Positions 59,876 to 64,000 of a DNA stretch of 64,000 nt are shown here, piece by piece. A program made the translations under genes and the position numbers. The stretch comes from Ideonella sp. (GTDB lineage: Bacteria > Pseudomonadota > Gammaproteobacteria > Burkholderiales > Burkholderiaceae_C), in contig JABTUC010000003.1 of assembly GCA_015075545.1 (NCBI GenBank), positions 372,001-436,000 on the forward strand, given 5' to 3'. A model generated the notes under the pieces. It was not told the DNA's origin. It did not search any database and saw only the letters and a list, made by a program, of their open reading frames with translations. The number at the start of each line of letters is the position of its first letter. The first letter of the stretch is position 1.

Positions 59876-61101
59876 TCAGCCCCGCGCCTGCCAGTCGGGC
59901 ACCGGGTACACCAGCGCCATCTGGGCCGCTGACTTCAGCAGCACCACCGTCGGCTGGCCGTTGCGGTTCTGGATGCAGGCCGAGGCAATCTGCGTGTTCT
60001 GGCCCTTGGCGTCGAACAGTGATCGGCCCGCCCACCATCATGCGCTCGGCGATGTCGGTCTTGTGGATCGCATCGTTGAGCGCGGCGCCGTCGGCGCTGC
60101 CGGCGCGCTTGAAGGCGTCGGCGGCGATCATCATCGCCTCGAAGGTGAAGCCGACGTTCAGCGCGTGGAACATCAGCTTCTCTTTCGGGAACTGCTTGGC
60201 GAACGCCGCGTCGACGCGCTTGGTGATCGGCGCGTTCGGGTTGTACCAGGGCACGTTGGAGATCGCGTAGTCAGGCCGCGGTGCCCAGCCCAGCCAGAAC
60301 TGCGCCTCGTACGCCGCCGGGCGACCCCGGGCTGATGATGCCCTGCGGCGACCAGCGCTGCTTGACCAGCTCGCGCACCAGCAGAATCGCGTCGTTGAGC
60401 CGGCTGACCAGCATGATGAAGTCGGCCTTGGTGGCGCTTGCGGCTTGCCACCTCGACCGAGGTCGCGCGCCGCCGGGTCGTACGAGATCGTCTCGACCAG
60501 CAGACGGCGGGTAGGTGAGCTTGGGCGGGATCGCCCCGATGCCCCAGCCATCGAGGTGCCGAAGGTGTCGTTGACGTGCATGAACACGGCCGTGCGCGGC
60601 GCGCGGTGCTGGTGGCCTGGAACAGGTCGCGCATCAGCGCCAGCCCGTTGTGGATGAGGGGTCGACCGCGGTGGGGAAGTTGCGCACCGTGTGCTTGCAG
60701 CCCTGCTCGGTGATCTGCGGCGCGGCGGCGATGTTGACGATGAAGGGCACGCGCGCTGCTCGGCCACCTGCGCGATGGCCGCCGAGGCACCCAGATCAGA
60801 CGCGCCCACCAGCAGCACCTGTGCGCCGTCGTTGATCAGCTTCTCGGCGCGTGAACGCGCAACCTCGATGTTGGTCTCGGTGTCGGCGTTCATCAGCTCG
60901 AGATTGACGCCGTACATGTCGCGGATCAGCCCCGGCGAGGATGTCGGCGCCGAGCTGGCACGACTGCCCGATGAACGCCTGCGTGCCCGAGCGCGGCAGC
61001 AGCACGCCGACCTTCAGCGTCTTGGGCTGCGCGCGCACCAGCGCCGGTGCGCCGAGCGCGCCGACGACAGCAGCCATCTGGTTGAAATCACGACGGGTCA
61101 C
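59876..61101 (-). pseudogene. livK: LivK-type periplasmic substrate-binding protein, frameshifted
   Basis: GTG 61101 encodes TRRDFNQMAAVVGALGAPAL, a Tat-like or Sec signal, then KTLKVGVLLPRSGTQAFIGQ. Later pieces LELMNADTETNIEVARSRAE, LINDGAQVLLVGASDLGASA, FMHVNDTFGTSM, LNVGFTFEAMMIAADAFKRA and the end VYPVPDWQARG fit a type-1 periplasmic binding protein of the Liv/urea/amide class. Several indels. Binds the transported amino acid or amide outside the inner membrane. Confidence 0.83.
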
Positions 61102-61254
61102 CTTGCTCGCTGGTCACTCCAGGTTTGTTGTCGGTTGGAGACGAACGCGGCATTGCCGCGCGTTGCCGGGCAATCGGTCCACCGCGGTCAGGCTATCACG
61201 GCTTCGCGGCCTGACCCGGTGCCGCGCGCTTCAGGATTACCCGGCTCACGCGCG

Positions 61255-62410
61255 TCAGAACCCCGGCACGGGGGCCAGCGGCCGGAAGCGGTAGATCAGA
61301 TACGGCGCCTTGTTCTCCGCCTTGCCGCCGTTGAGCGCCGCGCTCAGCGGCAGTTGCGCGGCGCCGGTGTACGTATGGCCGTCGGCCGAGTAGGTGACGC
61401 CGTCGGGCCACCCTATGTCCTTGTCGGCGACGAAGCGGCGGTACTTGCGCGTGTCGGCCGGGATGATGCCGACCGCGCGCTCGCCGACCTCGGTGAGGGT
61501 AGGGGTTGCCTTCGCGGTCGATCGACATGCCGCCGTTGTTGGGCTTGTCGGCCCAGGTCTGCACGCGCGCGCCGAGCGCCGCGGCGCGAGACCGCGGTCG
61601 AGCAGGGATCGCTCATGCGCGCGGTAGACCTTGGCGCCGTTCAGCGGCGCGTAGTAGAACCACTCGCCGCGATGGTCGAGCGCGATGCCGTCGACGCCGA
61701 CGAAGACGTCGATCGACTTCGCGCGCGGCGTGCCCTGGTCGACCGTGATCGGCCGCGTCTTGTCGGGCATCACGCTCGGGTGGCCCTGCAGCAGGCGGCG
61801 GCTCTGGCCGCTCGCGAGGTCGACCACCACCAGCGCCGCCTTGTCGCCCACCGGCCCGGTGGCGATCGCCTCGTCGGCGATCACGATCACGTTGCGCCGC
61901 GTGTCGACGACGAAAGTCGTTGTGCTGCGACTCGGGGATCGACGCCGGCGCCGGGATCAGCGCACGACGCGGTGCAGCCGGTTGCCGCGCGTGTCCCAGC
62001 CGACGAGCTTGGGCGTGATGCGCGGCGCCGCCTGCCCGGAGTCGAGCAGCCACAGGATGCCGTTGGCGTCGACGTGCAGGCCGAGCACCCAGTTCAGGCA
62101 GGTGGCGGGATCCTTCGCGAGCCGTCGGCACGCGCTGCAGCTCTGCCACTGCTCGTTCGGATACGGCGTCGTGCCGTCGCGCGCGGCGTTGAGCAGCCGA
62201 CCTTGACCGCCGGGTCGTAGAACGGGTGGTAGCCGACGACAGGGCGCCCGTCGGGCATGCCAGGTGATGCCTCCGGGGCCACCCGGCGCGGCAGGCATAG
62301 ACCTCGGCGCTTGGCCGTCGTCGGTGCGCTCGGAGGCGCAGCCAGCCACCACCGCAGTCAACGCCAGGCGACAACACGGCACCGCCGCGACGGCGCAGCA
62401 TCGATCTCAT
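61255..62410 (-). pseudogene. L-dopachrome tautomerase-related (MRJP/yellow-like) lipoprotein, frameshifted
   Basis: ATG 62410. Joined frames give a lipobox (LTAVVAGCAS), NAARDGTTPYPNEQWQSC, CLNWVLGLHVDANGILWLLD, VVVDLASGQSRRLLQGHPSV, VDVFVGVDGIALDHRGEWFY-like text, YYAPLNGAKVYR and DKDIGWPDGVTYSADGHTYT, matching the bacterial major-royal-jelly/yellow-like beta-propeller family. Probably exported; enzymatic role unproven. At least four indels. Upstream of livK's reading direction but separated from it by 153 bp, so not clearly one operon. Confidence 0.75.
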
Positions 62411-62546
62411 CGCAGGTCTCCTCGTCTTGTCGGCGCGGCCGAGTGCCACGCCTCGGCCGGCGATGCTGGGGGCCGCGCCAGCCGCGGGACTTGCGCCAGG
62501 ACAAGATTTGATCGCCGGGGCCCCCGCCGCGAGCGCGAGGCCTCGA

Positions 62547-63783
62547 CTAGAAACCAGCCTTCGAAGCGCGCGAACACCAGCGAGGCGTTGGTGCCGCCGA
62601 AGCCGAAGCTGTTGGACATCACCGCGCGCAGCAGGCCGTCGTCGAGCCGCTCGCGCAGCACACTGGGCAGCCGGCGGCGGCCGGGTCGAGCGTCTCGATG
62701 TTGGCCGACGCCGCCGCGAAGCCGTGCTGCAGCATCAGCAACGGCGTAGATCGCCTCCTGCACGCCAGCCGCACCGAGCGAATGGCCCGACAGCGACTTC
62801 GTCGAGCTGATCGCCAGCAGTTTCGCGCCGGGCATCTGGCCAGAACACTCGCGCACCGCGCCGAGTTCGGCCACGTCGCCCACCGGTGATGAGGTGCCGT
62901 GGGCGTTGATGTAGTCCACCGGCACGCGCACCGTGGCCAGCGCCTGCTGCATGCAGCGCACCGCACCCTCGCCCGACGGCGCCACCATGTCGTGGCCATC
63001 GGGTTGGCGCCGTAGCCCACCAGCTCGGCGGGGATGTTCGCGCCGCGCGCCTGGCGTGCTCGAGCGCCTCGAGCACCACCATGCCGCCGCCGCCGGCGAT
63101 GACGGAAAACCGTCGCGCGCGGTGTCGAAGGCGCGCGAGGCCTGCTCAGGGCGCTCGTTGAAGCCGGTGGACATCGCGCCCATGGCGTCGAACAGCAGCG
63201 GGCTCCCAGCTCTCCTCCTCGCCGCCGCCGGCGAACACCACGTCCTGCAGGCCCCAGGCGATCAACTGCGCCGCGTGGCCGATGCAGTGCGCTGCTGGTG
63301 GCGCACGCCGAGGTGATCGAGTAGTTGACGCCGCCAGATGCCGAAGTTCGTCGACAGGCACGCCGAGACGGTGCTGCCATCGTGCGCGTGACCATGAACG
63401 GCCCGACGCGCTTGATGCCCCAGGCGCGCAAGGTATCAGCCGCCCACACCTGGTTGGCGCTCGATGCGCCGCCGCTGCCGGCGACAGGCCCGGTGCGCGG
63501 GTGCGAGCATGCGCCGGGCTCAGGCCCGAGTGCTCGAGCGCCTGCTTCATCGACAGCCAGGCGTACGCCGCCGCGTCGCCATGAAGCGCAGTGTGCGCCG
63601 GTCGATCGCCGACTCCAGCTCGAGCGCCGGCCGGCCGCTCACCTGGCAGCGCAGACCGCGCTCGGCGTAGACGGGGTTGTGGCGGATACCCGAGCGGCCC
63701 TCGCGCAGGCTGGCCACGACTTCGTCGGTGTTGTTGCCCAGGCTCGAGACGATGCCCTGGCCGGTGACGACCACGCGCCGCAT
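62547..63783 (-). pseudogene. fabB: Beta-ketoacyl-ACP synthase I (FabB), frameshifted
   Basis: ATG 63783 starts [20 protein letters not shown] then [16 protein letters not shown]. Later pieces include YSITSACATSSA (active-site Cys), VDYINAHGTSSPVGD (His), STKSLSGHSLGAAGVQEAIY (Lys/His) and NSFGFGGTNASLVFARFEG. FabB elongates unsaturated fatty acyl chains. TGATG overlap with fabA upstream, the usual fabA-fabB order. Many indels, 3' end approximate. An essential-type gene being this broken argues for sequence error. Confidence 0.85.
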
Positions 63784-64000
63784 CAGAAGTCCTCGGTCGA
63801 AGTGAACAGACCCACCTTCAGATCGGTGGCAGTGTAGATCTCGCGGCCGTCGGCCAGCACGCAGCCGTCGGCGATGCCCATCACGAGGTTGCGCTCGATC
63901 ACGCGCTTCAGGTCGAGCCGGTAGGTGAGCTTGGTCACCTGGCGGCACCTGGCCGAAGAACGATCTCGCCGGCGCCCAGCGCGCGCGCGCGCGGCCGGGG
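63783..64000 (-). pseudogene. fabA: FabA, 3-hydroxydecanoyl-ACP dehydratase/isomerase, C-terminal part (cut by window edge)
   Basis: The terminal frame reads [20 protein letters not shown], then [20 protein letters not shown] and [11 protein letters not shown], the FabA C-terminus. The preceding PPGDQ segment is one indel out of frame near 63945. FabA dehydrates 3-hydroxyacyl-ACP and isomerises the C10 product to the cis-3 form that FabB elongates. The stop overlaps the fabB ATG by one base. Confidence 0.85.

Noticed and set aside
57102-64000. Programmed frameshifting or true pseudogene island in the liv-fab region
   Set aside because: Indels are too frequent, hit unrelated genes equally, and lack slippery-site structure; sequencing error is simpler.

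Overview
The window is about 70% G+C and densely coded. It looks like the chromosome of a betaproteobacterium of order Burkholderiales, probably the Rubrivivax/Leptothrix/Methylibium group. That placement is inferred from codon use and gene families (Mrp/ApbC, one-chain indolepyruvate oxidoreductase, Liv ABC importers, purine cluster, FabA-FabB), not from a marker gene. I saw no rRNA, tRNA, CRISPR array, phage genes or replication origin.

Layout. 1-3.4 kb: end of a sigma-54 response regulator, its kinase and a small protein. 3.4-12.6 kb: housekeeping and orphan genes (aldehyde dehydrogenase, NTF2-like protein, psd, apbC, lipase-like hydrolase, ICL/PEP-mutase family protein, LprI-domain membrane protein). 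12.6-15.9 kb: ClpP-like peptidase, CutA, adenine/adenosine deaminase and a methyltransferase. 16-27.8 kb: a purine uptake and catabolism locus. A BMP-type nucleoside/purine ABC importer lies in one operon with guanine deaminase and diverges from xdhABC. With the nearby deaminase this would carry adenine and guanine to xanthine and urate. 27.8-29.2 kb: TetR, DUF4287 and a DoxX-like protein. 29.4-36.05 kb: a tripartite RND efflux operon with a divergent TetR repressor and legible overlapping promoters and operator. 36-45 kb: HpcH/HpaI aldolase, D-2-hydroxyacid dehydrogenase, SMP-30 lactonase, a TerC-UspA fusion, an IS110-family element and glycerate 2-kinase. 44.3-55.7 kb: DUF4139 protein, a coiled-coil membrane protein, the large indolepyruvate oxidoreductase with a divergent Lrp/AsnC regulator, SDR, DoxX, ChaC and a DUF2235 membrane hydrolase. 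55.7-64 kb: livF-livG-livM-livH-livK, a dopachrome-tautomerase-like lipoprotein, fabB and the end of fabA.

From about 57.3 kb to the end nearly every gene is broken by several small indels, although the protein sequence is recognisable when frames are joined. Unrelated essential and accessory genes are hit alike, so low-quality sequence at a contig end is the likeliest explanation. xdhA carries one isolated frameshift.

The most unusual items are structural. (1) Two related mosaic non-coding repeats of about 0.6 kb each separate neighbouring genes inside two different ABC-importer operons. (2) The efflux cassette is bracketed by 110-bp, 93% identical direct repeats made of the 3' part of an aldolase gene. 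(3) The IS110 element is bounded by 53-bp inverted repeats and has a long 3' non-coding segment that could encode its guide RNA. (4) A 22-bp tandem array lies in front of the TerC-UspA fusion. (5) A hairpin-bearing in-frame insertion sits near the end of xdhB. I found no convincing new multi-gene system; most genes belong to known families.
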